DNA of 64,000 nucleotides from Jeotgalibacillus sp. S-D1 (GTDB lineage: Bacteria; Bacillota; Bacilli; Bacillales; Jeotgalibacillaceae): positions 186,001 to 250,000 of the forward strand of contig NZ_SMZR01000002.1 of the NCBI RefSeq assembly GCF_004358665.1, read 5' to 3'. The notes under the pieces were generated by a model. The model was not told the origin of the DNA. It saw only the letters and a program-made list of their open reading frames with translations, and did no database searches. The position numbers and the translations under genes are program-made. Shown piece after piece: positions 43,892 through 54,241 of this stretch (position 1 is its first letter; each line of letters starts with the position of its first letter).

Positions 43892-45296
43892 TGTGAACCA
43901 CCAGCCTTTTCTTTGAAGCTTTTGCAAACACTTTTCCAGGATTCATGATGTTTTGAGGATCAAGTGACTGCTTGATAAGCTTCATCACCTGAATTCCACT
44001 TTCCCCGATTTTCCATTCAAGATAAGGAGCTTTCATTTCCCCTACGCCATGTTCTCCTGTGATCGTCCCGCCCAGCTGAATTGCTGCTTCGAATATTTCT
44101 TCCAGTGCTTTTTCAACCCGTTCCATTTCTTCTTTGTTCCTAATATCCGTTAAGCAGGTTGGATGAAGATTGCCGTCACCAGCGTGTCCAAATGTACTGA
44201 TTTGCACATTGTATTTTTGGGCTATTTCCTGTATCGCCCGTACCATCTTAGCGATTTCAGAGCGCGGAACGGTTGCATCCTCCAGGATCGTGGTTGGCCG
44301 TTTTCTGGCTAATGCTGAAAGAGCAGAACGTCTGCCTGCTTTTAATACATCTGCTTCTTCAGAGGAAGCTGCGATCGAGGTGGAAGTTGCGCCTTTTGCC
44401 ACCGCTATGTCAATCATCTTTTGAATATCCCTTTCCACAAGCTCTTCATCGCCGTCCTGTTCGAGCAGCAGCATTGCTTCAGCATCCCGCGGGAGACCCA
44501 TCTTCATAAAATCCTCAATAGCCCCAATGGTGCCGCGGTCCATAAACTCGAGTGTAACTGGAATAATTTTATGGGCAATAATCGAAGAAACCGTTTTTGC
44601 CGCATCCTCCAACGAGTTGAAATAGGCAATGCCTGTTTTCTTATAAACAGGCAGCGGGATGAGCTTCAATGTGATTTCTGTGATGATGCCAAGCGTACCC
44701 TCTGATCCGACAAGTAAAGATGTCAGATCGTACCCTGCCACATCTTTGGCCAGCTTGCCTCCTGTTTTCAGGATTGAACCATCAGCCAGGACCACGGTCA
44801 ATGCTTTCACATAATCCTTCGTCACCCCGTATTTTAAACCGCGAAGACCGCCGGAATTTTCACTGACATTCCCTCCAATCGTGGAGATTTTCATGGAGCT
44901 TGGGTCAGGAGGATAAAAAAGTCCATGCTGCTCTGCATGTACACTGATGTCCTGCGTTATCACTCCTGGCTGAACGGTCATCGTCAGGTTTTCCTGATCA
45001 AGCTCGAGGATTTCATTCATGCGATGAAACAAAATGACTACTCCGCCGTTTGTCGGCACCGTTCCAGCTGCTAAATTGGTTCCGGAACCGCGTGAGACGA
45101 TTGGAATTTGTTTTTTTGCACAAAGTTTTACGATTTCCGCGATTTCCTCGGTGCTTGCCGGTGCGACGACCAGATCCGGCTTTGACTGAAAATTGGCTGT
45201 TGCATCATATGAATAAGCATGCAGCTGTGCTTGTGAATAACGGATATTTTCCTGTCCGACTATCGCTGCAAACGTGTTAATTATACGCTTCTTCAT
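43884..45296 (-). CDS. glcD: FAD-linked oxidase subunit, GlcD-type glycolate/D-lactate dehydrogenase (second set)
   Basis: The 470-residue flavoprotein has the FAD-binding type 4 domain with PIVSRGSGTNLAAGTVP near residue 60, DPSSMKISTIGGNVSENSGG near 133, and [14 protein letters not shown] near 195. A C-terminal oxidase domain contains [12 protein letters not shown] and GEHGVGEMKAPYL. It oxidises a 2-hydroxyacid and passes electrons to the GlcF subunit downstream. There is no GlcE-type third subunit in this set. A perfect cre-type site lies about 85 bp upstream, suggesting carbon catabolite control. Confidence 0.92.
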   Translation of the reverse strand: MKKRIINTFAAIVGQENIRYSQAQLHAYSYDATANFQSKPDLVVAPASTEEIAEIVKLCAKKQIPIVSRGSGTNLAAGTVPTNGGVVILFHRMNEILELDQENLTMTVQPGVITQDISVHAEQHGLFYPPDPSSMKISTIGGNVSENSGGLRGLKYGVTKDYVKALTVVLADGSILKTGGKLAKDVAGYDLTSLLVGSEGTLGIITEITLKLIPLPVYKKTGIAYFNSLEDAAKTVSSIIAHKIIPVTLEFMDRGTIGAIEDFMKMGLPRDAEAMLLLEQDGDEELVERDIQKMIDIAVAKGATSTSIAASSEEADVLKAGRRSALSALARKRPTTILEDATVPRSEIAKMVRAIQEIAQKYNVQISTFGHAGDGNLHPTCLTDIRNKEEMERVEKALEEIFEAAIQLGGTITGEHGVGEMKAPYLEWKIGESGIQVMKLIKQSLDPQNIMNPGKVFAKASKKRLVVHNE

Positions 45297-45378
45297 TCCC
45301 TCAATCCCCCTGTGCTAGGGCTTGACTACGGTCCCTATCTATCTGTTAAATTGCTCAAAATCTATCATCTCTTTTAAT

Positions 45379-45394
45379 TTGTATACGCTTACAT
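45379..45394 (-). promoter_or_regulatory. CcpA cre-type site upstream of the second glcD operon
   Basis: ATGTAAGCGTATACAA on the minus strand fits the cre consensus WTGNAANCGNWNNCAW at every fixed position. It lies near a possible -10 region, where CcpA binding would repress the oxidase-permease-lar genes when better sugars are present. Confidence 0.65.
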
Positions 45395-45549
45395 ATATAT
45401 TAATAGTTAAATAATCAGACTTCTATGGAATAAGTAACAGATTTACCCATCAATTTTTCTTCATTTTTGTTCCATCGAACAAAGAGACTGGAAGTAAAAC
45501 TGCTTTAATAATAAGTTCTGTTAAACTCGCCTGTTGATATTTTGACTCA

Positions 45550-45678
45550 GTTGATTGGAGCTGAAGGTGTGAGACTCCTGCGGGGTGTAGCGGGAGAGGT
45601 GAGACCTCTTAAACGCAAAGCGTTGAAGAGAGCTCACCCCCGCCCCGCGGAAAGCGAACGCCTTCAGCGGAAATCAAC
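45550..45678 (+). repeat. Dispersed palindromic repeat, long copy
   Basis: It begins GTTGATTGGAGCTGAAG and ends CTTCAGCGGAAATCAAC, near-complementary ends. The middle has the GCGGG/CCCGC-rich segments seen in the other long copies. It lies in the 495-bp gap 45297-45791, which otherwise holds the cre site and a terminator but no gene. Confidence 0.75.
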
Positions 45679-45701
45679 GGCCTCGTTTAAAAAGACAATT
45701 T

Positions 45702-45743
45702 TAAAAAAATACCCCTCACGAACAAGTAGCTTATTCGTGAAGG
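45702..45743 (-). terminator. Terminator of the CdaR-type regulator gene
   Basis: TCACGAACAAG/CTTATTCGTGA is an 11-bp stem with one mismatch and a 3-base loop, followed by a T-rich run on the minus strand (complement of TTTTAAAAAAAT). Confidence 0.75.
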
Positions 45744-45791
45744 ATATTATTTGGGGTGCAGAGTCTTTTTCTTATTGCTTTGCCAGCCCTA

Positions 45792-46883
45792 TCAATTGTT
45801 AGCCAGCATATGGACTGCTGTGCAGATCATCGTTACATCGTTTTTGTCTGCTAAATCAATATCAAGCATCGTTTCAATTTTATGCAGACGGTATTTCAAC
45901 GTATTTTTATGTATATGCAGTGCATCGGCAATTTCCTGCAATGATCCCTGTGTTTGAAGCCAGACTTCCAGGTTATGCAGAAGTTCTTTCTCACATAAAA
46001 GCGGTGCAATGGTTCGATCTAAAAACTCCTTGCGAATATCTTTTGGGACAGAATGATAGAGCAGTTCAAGCTTTAAATCTTCTTCAAAAACAATTTTGCC
46101 TTTTCTCGCTGAAACCTCTACTGCCATTTCCGCCTGCTGAAAGGATTCCGGAAGAAGATAAAACACCCTTTCTTCCCCTATTCCAATATTCACCTGCTGC
46201 TTTGTAAGCTTTTGAACCTTACCTGCAAAACAGTCCAGCCCTATTTGCAACTGATATTTCGTTATATTGGGAATGAGCAGCACAAGCTTCTCAAGCCCCC
46301 AGCGGGCAATTTTCAGTTCAGGATGGATCGTTTGAAGATGGAGCAAATCTTCAATCTCAGAAAACTCCAGCTGTCGGCTGGTCTGTATGACAGCCACACG
46401 ATTGTAGGCGGAAATATCAATATTTAATAGAGTCGCTCGTTTTTTCACTGACTCAATGGAGACTTCTGACATAAAAAGATCAAAAACGAAAAACTCGATT
46501 TCACGAAATACACGCTCTCTCTGCTGACGCATAATGAACTCTGTCACAAACAGCTCAGAAACTTTTCTCACAAGCTTTGCATACTTATCAATTTCTGAAG
46601 GGGTGCCCGTTATGCCAATCACACCAATCGGTATATCAGAAATAATAATCGGCAGAACAATTCCCGGCCTTACTCCCTGAAGCTTTTCACAGGATTCTTT
46701 TGTAATATGAAGCTCCTGGAGATTTTCCATGGAGACAACGGCGCCTTCATGATACGTATGGACCCGGTCTGGATCCTTGCTCGCAATAACATAACCGTTT
46801 TTATCCGTCACAATTACACTTTGGTCAATTAATGAAGAAATCTCCGTCACAATTTGATCGCCAAGCACCTGTAAATCAAACAC
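45792..46883 (-). CDS. CdaR-type sugar-diacid/glycolate regulator
   Basis: The 363-residue regulator has an N-terminal diacid-recognition domain (QIVTEISSLIDQSVIVTDKNGYVIAS and PIIISDIPIGVIGITG). A central GGDEF-like degenerate part follows, and the C-terminal PucR/CdaR-type helix-turn-helix reads LQEIADALHIHKNTLKYRLHKIE. CdaR proteins bind glucarate, glycerate or glycolate and activate nearby genes. It lies between the glycolate/malate-synthase genes and the lactate set, so either could be its target. The GTG start has AAGGAG upstream. Confidence 0.9.
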   Translation of the reverse strand: MFDLQVLGDQIVTEISSLIDQSVIVTDKNGYVIASKDPDRVHTYHEGAVVSMENLQELHITKESCEKLQGVRPGIVLPIIISDIPIGVIGITGTPSEIDKYAKLVRKVSELFVTEFIMRQQRERVFREIEFFVFDLFMSEVSIESVKKRATLLNIDISAYNRVAVIQTSRQLEFSEIEDLLHLQTIHPELKIARWGLEKLVLLIPNITKYQLQIGLDCFAGKVQKLTKQQVNIGIGEERVFYLLPESFQQAEMAVEVSARKGKIVFEEDLKLELLYHSVPKDIRKEFLDRTIAPLLCEKELLHNLEVWLQTQGSLQEIADALHIHKNTLKYRLHKIETMLDIDLADKNDVTMICTAVHMLANN

Positions 46884-46983
46884 AACCTCACTCCTTCCTC
46901 ACTATCTGTGAAAAAACTGGTCATAGACAGGCTGTACCATTCGGCTGTGCTGATTTTGAACAGTATCCCCCCCGGCTTTTTTA

Positions 46984-47766
46984 TCAGCGGATTTTAGCTC
47001 CCAGTTTTGCTTCTGCAAAGGTATTTTCAAGAGCCCCGATTTCCTTAATACTGCATTCAATTACATCTCCCGGTCCTACAAGCTCTGCTCCAACTGGGCT
47101 TCCTGTCAAAATGACATCACCCGGCTTTAATGTCATAACATTTGAAAGGTAGGAAATCATTCGGAGAATAGGAATGATCATTAAGTTCGTTGAACTGTTT
47201 TGTTTTTCTACATCATTTAATCTTGCTTCTACATTTACTTTAAACGGATTCAGCTCTGTTTCAATGACAGGACCAAGCGGTGTAAAGGTGTCAAATGACT
47301 TGCCAATTGTCCAATGCCCATCCTGATGGAAAAACTGAGGCGCTGTCACGTCGTTTCCGACTGTATAGCCAAATACATAATCTAAAATATCGGACTCAGC
47401 AATATTTTTGGCTTCCTTCCCAATAACAACGGCTAATTCAGATTCGAATTTCACTTGATTAATGCCTTCTGGAATCACTATTTCTTCATTTGGTCCGATA
47501 ACAGACGAAGTTGGTTTAAAGAAAAATACAGGAATTTCAGGCAGTTCGCTTGGTAAGTCCTGTTCTTGCGCTACATAATTTGCTCCAATGCCAATAATCT
47601 GATTCGGCTCGAGTGGTGCAAGAAGACTGATGTCACGAGGGGCGAATGTAGTTCCCGTATAGTCCCACTCCCCATAAATATCCCCTTTTATTTCATCTAT
47701 GCCCTCATCTGTGATAATGCCCTTATGAATACTGTCGTCCTGTGCTTTAAATCGAATGAATTTCAT
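46984..47766 (-). CDS. Fumarylacetoacetate hydrolase family protein
   Basis: The 260-residue protein shows the FAH core: IIGIGANYVAQEQDLP, PVFFFKPTSSVIGPNEEI, VKFESELAVVIGKEAKNI with metal-binding Glu, GYTVGNDVTAP, SFDTFTPLGPVI and GDVILTGSPVGAELVGPGD. Members hydrolyse acylpyruvates, fumarylpyruvate or decarboxylate oxaloacetate. Position after malate synthase suggests a role with C4 keto acids, such as oxaloacetate decarboxylation, but this is inference. The ATG at 47766 has AAAGGAG eight bases upstream. A longer start at 47790 is less likely. Confidence 0.88.
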   Translation of the reverse strand: MKFIRFKAQDDSIHKGIITDEGIDEIKGDIYGEWDYTGTTFAPRDISLLAPLEPNQIIGIGANYVAQEQDLPSELPEIPVFFFKPTSSVIGPNEEIVIPEGINQVKFESELAVVIGKEAKNIAESDILDYVFGYTVGNDVTAPQFFHQDGHWTIGKSFDTFTPLGPVIETELNPFKVNVEARLNDVEKQNSSTNLMIIPILRMISYLSNVMTLKPGDVILTGSPVGAELVGPGDVIECSIKEIGALENTFAEAKLGAKIR

Positions 47767-47804
47767 ATTATTTCTCCTTTCAGATCGCATGTTTTGGTTG
47801 AATG

Positions 47805-47838
47805 AAATAACAGGGCATCCTGCAGTCGATGCCCTGTT
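47805..47838 (-). terminator. Terminator after malate synthase G
   Basis: AACAGGGCATC/GATGCCCTGTT is an 11-bp perfect stem with an 8-base loop, followed on the minus strand by ATTTCATTC, a modest T-tail. It may only reduce read-through into the FAH gene. Confidence 0.65.
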
Positions 47839-47856
47839 TGTTATGCACCTGCTGTT

Positions 47857-50034
47857 TTATTGTTTAATTGCGTATTTAACCTTAGCTTCTAAACGGCGGC
47901 GATGCAAAATGGGCTCTGTATAGCCGCTTGGCTGGGCGTATCCTTCAAACACAAGCTCAGATGCAGCCTGGAATGCAACAGAATGATCATAATCAGCCGC
48001 CATCGGCATGTAATAAGGATCACCTGCATTTTGCTCATCGACCACTTTCGCCATGCGTCGCAGCGTTTCTTCTACCTGCTCTTTTGTACAAATACCCTGA
48101 TGAAGCCAGTTTGCCATATGCTGGCTGGAAATGCGCAAGGTTGCACGATCCTCCATCAGCTCAACATTGCCGATATCCGGTACCTTCGAACAGCCAATTC
48201 CCTGTTCGACCCAGCGCACAACGTAACCCAGAATCCCCTGTGCGTTGTTATCAAGCTCCTGCTGAATTTCCTCCGCACTCCAGGCAGGATGTTGCTCTAC
48301 TGGAATATGAAGAATGTCATCCCGGTAGTCAGCCGTTTCTTTTGCCAGTTCGTTTTGAACGGAAGTGACATCGAGCTGATGATAATGGAGGGCATGCAGG
48401 GTTGCAGCAGTTGGACTCGGCACCCAGGCTGTATTAGCTCCTGCAGATAAATGACCAATTTTTTGCTTGAGCATATCATTCATCAGATCAGGCATCGCCC
48501 ACATCCCCTTGCCAATTTGGGCACGGCCCTGGAACCCGCTTGAGAGTCCGGCAATGACATTGGATTTTTCATAGCCCGCCAGCCATTTTGAGGCTTTCAT
48601 TTCATTTTTACGAATCATCGGTCCGGCTTCCATTGACGTATGCATTTCATCGCCTGTACGGTCGAGGAATCCGGTATTAATGAAAACAATCCGATCCTTT
48701 ACCTCGCGAATACAGTTTTTCAGATTTAATGACGTTCTTCTCTCTTCGTCCATTACCCCGATTTTAAGTGTATTGCGCTCCAGCCGGAGCAGATCCTCAA
48801 CCCGGTCAAACAGCTGATTGGCAAAAGCCACTTCTTTTGAACCGTGCATTTTTGGCTTAACAATATAAACAGATCCTTTAGAAGAATTTTGATAAGGGCC
48901 GTTTCCAAGCAATGAATGCATCGCCAGCAGACTGGTTACAACCGTATCAATAATTCCTTCCTGAACCTCATCGCCGTTTTCATCCAATATTGCATTATTT
49001 GTCATTAAATGGCCGACATTTCTTGTAAACAGCAGCGAGCGTCCCGGCAGAGAAAATTCCTCTCCCTGTGGTGATTGATAACTGCGGTCGGCGTTCAGTG
49101 TCCGTTTGACTGTCTTATTATTTTTGGTAAACTCCGCGGTCAGGTCGCCTCTCATCAGCCCCAGCCAGTTTTTGTATACCAGCACTTTATCCTCTGCATC
49201 TACTGCCGTCACGGAGTCTTCGCAATCCATAATCGTTGTGAGGGCCGCTTCCATTAAGATATCCTTCACACCCGCGTCGTCGTTTTTGCCAATTGGATGG
49301 CTGCTGTCCACTTGAATTTCGAAATGGAGACCGTTGTTCTTTAGTAATATAGCTGAAGGTTTCTGTGGCTCTCCCTGATAACCGCAAAATTTTTCTTCGT
49401 CTTCAAGGCCTACTTCGTCACCATTATTCAATGTAACAGTCAGCTTTCCATTCTCAACGCGGTACTGCACGGCTTCTTTATGAGAAGAGGACAGTAATGG
49501 CGCTGCCTGGTCGAGAAAGTTTCTGGCAAACTGAATTACTTTTTCTCCCCGCACAGGGTTGTACTCTTTTCCTGCCTCCGCTCCCCCCTCACTGCTAATG
49601 GCATCTGTGCCGTAAAGGGCGTCATACAAGCTGCTCCATCTGGCATTTGCTGCATTAATGGCATATCGGTCGTTGTTTACAGGAACCACCAGCTGAGGAC
49701 CGGCTTGTACTGCGATTTCATCATCTACTGCATCTGAAGTGATTTGAAAGTCTTCTGCAGCTTTCTCTAAATAACCAATTTCTTCTAAAAAAGCTTTATA
49801 ATTATTGAAATCAAAGCTCTTATTCTCAAGATGCCAGTTATTGATTTTTGTTTGAATTTCTTCCCGTACAGCCAACAACTCTCTGTTTTTCGGTGTGAAG
49901 TCCGTAACAATTTGCGAAAAGCCTGACCAGAATTCTTCTTGCTCCAGTCCGCTCTCTGGCAATGCTTCTGAGTTAATAAATTCATAGAGTATATCCGCCA
50001 CCTGAAGATTGTTCGTTTTAATATAATTTTCCAC
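47857..50034 (-). CDS. glcB: Malate synthase G
   Basis: This enzyme condenses glyoxylate and acetyl-CoA to malate. The 725 residues match the G isoform length. Recognisable blocks include [20 protein letters not shown] near residue 130 (in part), [18 protein letters not shown] near 270 with the catalytic Asp/Glu, [59 protein letters not shown] and [21 protein letters not shown]. The GTG start has AAGGAGG upstream. It follows the glycolate oxidase genes, so glyoxylate formed by GlcDEF is used directly. Confidence 0.96.
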   Translation of the reverse strand: MENYIKTNNLQVADILYEFINSEALPESGLEQEEFWSGFSQIVTDFTPKNRELLAVREEIQTKINNWHLENKSFDFNNYKAFLEEIGYLEKAAEDFQITSDAVDDEIAVQAGPQLVVPVNNDRYAINAANARWSSLYDALYGTDAISSEGGAEAGKEYNPVRGEKVIQFARNFLDQAAPLLSSSHKEAVQYRVENGKLTVTLNNGDEVGLEDEEKFCGYQGEPQKPSAILLKNNGLHFEIQVDSSHPIGKNDDAGVKDILMEAALTTIMDCEDSVTAVDAEDKVLVYKNWLGLMRGDLTAEFTKNNKTVKRTLNADRSYQSPQGEEFSLPGRSLLFTRNVGHLMTNNAILDENGDEVQEGIIDTVVTSLLAMHSLLGNGPYQNSSKGSVYIVKPKMHGSKEVAFANQLFDRVEDLLRLERNTLKIGVMDEERRTSLNLKNCIREVKDRIVFINTGFLDRTGDEMHTSMEAGPMIRKNEMKASKWLAGYEKSNVIAGLSSGFQGRAQIGKGMWAMPDLMNDMLKQKIGHLSAGANTAWVPSPTAATLHALHYHQLDVTSVQNELAKETADYRDDILHIPVEQHPAWSAEEIQQELDNNAQGILGYVVRWVEQGIGCSKVPDIGNVELMEDRATLRISSQHMANWLHQGICTKEQVEETLRRMAKVVDEQNAGDPYYMPMAADYDHSVAFQAASELVFEGYAQPSGYTEPILHRRRLEAKVKYAIKQ

Positions 50035-50080
50035 TTGTTTATTCCTCCTTATAATGGGGTTGATTAACTGATCAAGTATT

Positions 50081-51541
50081 TTATTGAGTCAAAAGCGCTT
50101 CTTTCATTTCTTTCTTAACCTCGCCGCAGCGCCCTGGCGTTGGAAACAGTTTTCCTGCATTTAAGAGATTATCCGGATTAAAGACTTGGCGTATATTGGT
50201 TTGTGCGGTTATTTCTTCTTCCTTAAAAACAAACCGCATCTCTTCTCTTTTTTCAATGCCGACACCATGCTCTCCGGTTATCGTACCTCCTGCATCTGCA
50301 CATGCCTGAAGACAGGCACTTCCAGCGTCAATCGCTTTTTCTGTCTGTCCCGGTATTCGGGCATCAAACAGTACCAGCGGGTGAAGATTGCCATCCCCCG
50401 CGTGGAAAATATTGGCGATTCGCAGACCGGATTCTGCACTGATCTCTTCGATCCGATCGAGAACCTCCGGCAGCCGGCTTCTGGGAATTACCCCATCCTG
50501 AACTAAATAATCCGGAGAAATTGCACCCATGGCACCAAACCCGGTTTTCCGGTTTGCCCACCATCTTGCCCGCTCTTCTTCATTTGCAGCCTCTCTTACT
50601 TCCCGTACATGACGGTTTTTGCATACTTCAAGAATCTGGGCAATCTGCTCGTCAATTCCGGCAGCGATGCCATCCACTTCAATAAGGAGAACCGCAGCAA
50701 TATCTTTGGGATGTCCTACAGGAAACGCGGCTGCTTCCACACCTTCAATTGCTGTTTTATCCATCATCTCCAGTGCTGCCGGTACAATGCCTGCTGAGAT
50801 AATATCGGATACAGCCTGACTTCCATCTGCGACCCGGTCAAAATAAGCGAGCACTGTTTTCTTAGCTTCAGGATTTTTTAAAATACGGACGGTTATTTTT
50901 GTAACGATGCCAAGCGTTCCTTCTGAACCTGTCAATAAACCGAGCAGATCATACCCCGGTGCATCGGGGATGCCGTTATGCCCCAGTTCAATCACTTCCC
51001 CATCCGGCAGCACAACCTCCAATCCAAGAATATGGTTGGTTGTGACACCATACTTAAGGCAATGAGCGCCGCCTGCATTTTCTGCAACATTGCCGCCAAT
51101 CGTACAGCAGTATTGGCTTGACGGGTCCGGTGCATAATAATAGCCTTTATCAGAAATCGAGTTGGTCAGCTTTAAATTTACAAAGCCCGGCTCCACTACA
51201 GCGCGCCTGTTTTCGAGATCGATCGAGATAAGATTTTTCATTCGCACTAAGCTGATGACCACTTCACTATTTAAAGGGACCGCCCCGCCGCTGAGTCCCG
51301 TTCCTGCTCCGCGAGCCAAAAAAGGAAGATGATGTTTGGCACAGTATTTCACAATCTCTGCTACTTCTTCTGTATTCTTCGGAAAAACGACTGCTTTTGG
51401 CAAATGCTTATGAATGGTAAAGCCGTCGCAGTCATAAGCAATAAGATCTTCTTTATGGTAGAGGATCGATCGTGAACCATCGACGATCCCGGCCAAATTT
51501 TGGATGTGCCGGTCTTTTGTTTTAATGCCTTTAAATGCCAT
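50081..51541 (-). CDS. glcD: Glycolate oxidase FAD-linked subunit GlcD
   Basis: The catalytic subunit of glycolate oxidase, about 486 residues. The FAD site reads [18 protein letters not shown], followed by [24 protein letters not shown] (in part) and [15 protein letters not shown]. The oxidase domain has [16 protein letters not shown] and [15 protein letters not shown] chose the ATG at 51541 with AGGTGG upstream, placing [13 protein letters not shown] at the start. The open frame extends to 51622, but that part overlaps glcF and looks non-coding. It overlaps glcF by 11 bp. It works with GlcE and GlcF to oxidise glycolate to glyoxylate. Confidence 0.93.
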   Translation of the reverse strand: MAFKGIKTKDRHIQNLAGIVDGSRSILYHKEDLIAYDCDGFTIHKHLPKAVVFPKNTEEVAEIVKYCAKHHLPFLARGAGTGLSGGAVPLNSEVVISLVRMKNLISIDLENRRAVVEPGFVNLKLTNSISDKGYYYAPDPSSQYCCTIGGNVAENAGGAHCLKYGVTTNHILGLEVVLPDGEVIELGHNGIPDAPGYDLLGLLTGSEGTLGIVTKITVRILKNPEAKKTVLAYFDRVADGSQAVSDIISAGIVPAALEMMDKTAIEGVEAAAFPVGHPKDIAAVLLIEVDGIAAGIDEQIAQILEVCKNRHVREVREAANEEERARWWANRKTGFGAMGAISPDYLVQDGVIPRSRLPEVLDRIEEISAESGLRIANIFHAGDGNLHPLVLFDARIPGQTEKAIDAGSACLQACADAGGTITGEHGVGIEKREEMRFVFKEEEITAQTNIRQVFNPDNLLNAGKLFPTPGRCGEVKKEMKEALLTQ

Positions 51542-52895
51542 TGTCCGCCACCTCGCCGTCCTCTTTTTGATAGGCCCAATCGAGCAGTTGAACCGTATGA
51601 ACAATCTTTTGGTTCCTTCCATATTTCTGTACGCCGATCGCCATTTGAAGCATGCAGCCGGGATTGCCCATTGAAATCATATCAACGTCATCAGGCACAT
51701 TTTTCATCTTGCTTTCCAGCACGTCACCAGCCATTTCCGGATTTGTTATATTGTAAATACCGGCGCTTCCACAGCAGCGGTCCGCATTTGGCATATGAAC
51801 CATATCAACACCGGGAATATCAAGCAGTATATTGCGCGGCTCCCGACGAACTCCCTGACCATGCGCCAGATGACAGGCATCATGATAAGTGATGCGTTTA
51901 TTCAGGGCTGCTTTAGGTTTTTTATATCCGGTATCATGCAGGTACTTTGAAACATCCTCCACCTTTTTGGAAAAAGCAACAGCACGGTCATGCCATTCCG
52001 GTTCCACTTCTCTGAATAGCTCACCATACTCCTGAAGCATGCATCCGCAACCTGCCGCGTTCACAATAACTTTTTCCGATGACTCAAACGCTTCAATGTT
52101 TTGCTTAGCGAGCTTGCGTCCGGTATCGCGATCACCCGCATGAACATGCAGTGCTCCGCAGCATGTCTGATTCTTTGGAATGCTTACATCGCTTCCGTTT
52201 CTTGTCAGTACATTAATCGTAGATTCATTGATATCGCTGAACATAACATCCATTACACAGCCGGTTAACAGGGCTACCTCATTTTTTGTTGGCTGCGTGG
52301 ATTTGATAACGTTTTCATTTTTGTATTTTTTACGAACCGAAGTATCTACTTTCGGCATGATCGATTCCATTTCAACTAGATGATCCGGCATAATATTAAT
52401 CAATTTTGATTTTCGAACCACTTTTTGCATACCGCTTTTTTGATAAAATTTCAGCACATTGCCAAGTGAATTCAAGCGATTAGGATGGGGAAATAATCCT
52501 TTTAAAAACAGTTTGCTGACGCTTCCCTTCCAACCTGTCAAAGGCATCGCCTGACGGATCTGTCCGCGGGCTTCCTCTATTAATCCGCCCACATCCACGT
52601 TGGCCGGACACGCCGTTGTGCAAGCACGGCAGTCAAGACAGGCATAAACCGGATCCATAAACTGAGTATTTACCTCAAGCTTTCCTTCGGCCACGGATTT
52701 TATTAAATGGACACGGCCGCGCGGTGAATGCTGCTCCTGTCCTGTCTGTTCATAGGTGGGACAGGATTCCAGACACATGCCGCAATGCGTGCAATCGGCC
52801 CATTTATTTTCGTCTGGATGATCACTCCACAGGTAATTGCTTAAGCTTTTGGCGGAGGTACATGCAGGACTTGGCTTTTCTTCCACTTGTCTCAC
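51531..52895 (-). CDS. glcF: Glycolate oxidase iron-sulfur subunit GlcF
   Basis: The electron-transfer subunit of 454 residues has two ferredoxin-type 4Fe-4S motifs, CTHCGMCLESCPTYE and CLDCRACTTACPANV. It also has two CCG domains, CCGALHVHAGD and CCGSAGIYNITNPE. The GTG start has AGGAGGG upstream, immediately after the glcE stop. Compared with the other GlcF at 42554 the two are clear paralogues with conserved motifs but different linkers, so the duplication is not recent. Confidence 0.94.
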   Translation of the reverse strand: MRQVEEKPSPACTSAKSLSNYLWSDHPDENKWADCTHCGMCLESCPTYEQTGQEQHSPRGRVHLIKSVAEGKLEVNTQFMDPVYACLDCRACTTACPANVDVGGLIEEARGQIRQAMPLTGWKGSVSKLFLKGLFPHPNRLNSLGNVLKFYQKSGMQKVVRKSKLINIMPDHLVEMESIMPKVDTSVRKKYKNENVIKSTQPTKNEVALLTGCVMDVMFSDINESTINVLTRNGSDVSIPKNQTCCGALHVHAGDRDTGRKLAKQNIEAFESSEKVIVNAAGCGCMLQEYGELFREVEPEWHDRAVAFSKKVEDVSKYLHDTGYKKPKAALNKRITYHDACHLAHGQGVRREPRNILLDIPGVDMVHMPNADRCCGSAGIYNITNPEMAGDVLESKMKNVPDDVDMISMGNPGCMLQMAIGVQKYGRNQKIVHTVQLLDWAYQKEDGEVADNGI

Positions 52896-52896
52896 G

Positions 52897-54219
52897 TTAT
52901 AACCCTCCTATAAATCGTTTAGGATTGAGTGTTTTGTTTGGATCGATTTTGGATTTTATTCCTTCTAAAAGAAAGAAGTAAGAGGGCTTGTCCCCCCAGA
53001 CATTCACTTTTTTGCGCAGAGCAAGCGGCAAGTGTTTTACAACCGCATATCCACCATCCTTTTGGACAAAATCCCTTATATGATAGATGGCACCTGTAAG
53101 GTCCTCACTTTTGCCTTTTAGAATTAATTGCCCCAGCCCATGTCCCACTCCCCCATGAGCATCAACTTCCAACTGAAAAGATTCCTGCAAATAATGACTT
53201 TCTTTAATAACATCCAAAATTGTGAGATTAATGACGCCGATTTTCAGTGCGGCAATTTTTTCTGTGTCCCCAATGGCTCCATTAGGGCTGATGGTATAAA
53301 AAAGCTGCCAAAATTTCTGCGCCTCTTTTTGCGCCGCCACCCTCATTTTTATGTCAGAAGGCAGCAGGGCTTTAACAGCCTCTTCCTGGTAATGCACTGC
53401 GTTTTCCACATCCTCAAATGCGATAACCAGCGTGTACGAAGATTCACCTATTAATTTTTTTGACAGGGAAGGATTTAAGAGTTCCAGCGCAACGGGTTCC
53501 AGTGAAGAATCCAAAAGCTCTTTTGAAAATTTTCTTAAACCATCTAAGTGCTTTTCCTCAAATGATAAGAGAATAAGACTTTCGTATTTTGGCAGCGGAC
53601 GAAGCTTAACGGTTACTTCAGATATGATCCCGAGTGTTCCCATCGCTCCTACAAAAAGTTTGTTCATATCATATCCAGCTACATTTTTAACAACCTTGCC
53701 GCCTGAACGGATGATCGTACCATCGGGATACACATTTCGAAGTCCGATCACAACATCACGGGATGAACCATACCCGAGTCTTTTGGGACCGCTTTCATTT
53801 GCTGCCACAATACCTCCAATGGTTGCAAAATCAGACCAGGCCGGATCCAACGATACCTGCTGCTTATACTTGCTTAAAAACTCCTGTATTTCTTTAAATG
53901 TTGTACCCGCTTTAACACTAAGTGTCATATCACCGGCTTCATGCTCTGTCACACCTGTATATCGTTTCATCGAAAGAAGGATATCAGCCGATTCTGCAGT
54001 CCCTCCAAAGCCTCTTTTAGTTCCCCCGCCTTCGACCAGAACTTTTTTCCCCTGATCATCGGCGTATTTTAAAACAGCGGAAATTTCCTCTTCCGTGACT
54101 GGGTATATACAAATTTGACCAGTGTTGCCCAGTGGATGAAGCTCTTCTTTCCGCTCCTCCATCCGGTCCTCAGGAATTAGTGCCTTAAGCTCATTAACTA
54201 CCTCTTTAACCAGCAACAA
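52897..54219 (-). CDS. glcE: Glycolate oxidase FAD-binding subunit GlcE
   Basis: The second flavin-binding subunit of the three-part glycolate oxidase, 440 residues. FAD-domain blocks are KVLVEGGGTKRGFGG, WSDFATIGGIVAANESGP and GAMGTLGIISEVTVKLRP. The C-terminal part lacks the full GlcD oxidase signature, as expected of GlcE. I read a TTG start behind GGAGG. It is the first structural gene after the GntR-type regulator (22 bp away). The order on the transcript is gntR, glcE, glcF, glcD, glcB, FAH. Confidence 0.9.
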   Translation of the reverse strand: MLLVKEVVNELKALIPEDRMEERKEELHPLGNTGQICIYPVTEEEISAVLKYADDQGKKVLVEGGGTKRGFGGTAESADILLSMKRYTGVTEHEAGDMTLSVKAGTTFKEIQEFLSKYKQQVSLDPAWSDFATIGGIVAANESGPKRLGYGSSRDVVIGLRNVYPDGTIIRSGGKVVKNVAGYDMNKLFVGAMGTLGIISEVTVKLRPLPKYESLILLSFEEKHLDGLRKFSKELLDSSLEPVALELLNPSLSKKLIGESSYTLVIAFEDVENAVHYQEEAVKALLPSDIKMRVAAQKEAQKFWQLFYTISPNGAIGDTEKIAALKIGVINLTILDVIKESHYLQESFQLEVDAHGGVGHGLGQLILKGKSEDLTGAIYHIRDFVQKDGGYAVVKHLPLALRKKVNVWGDKPSYFFLLEGIKSKIDPNKTLNPKRFIGGL

Positions 54220-54241
54220 ACCACACCTCCATCCATTTCAC

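Noticed and set aside
48000-48450. Long plus-strand ORFs opposite malate synthase G
   Set aside because: They overlap highly conserved malate synthase codons and have no start-site support or recognisable motifs.
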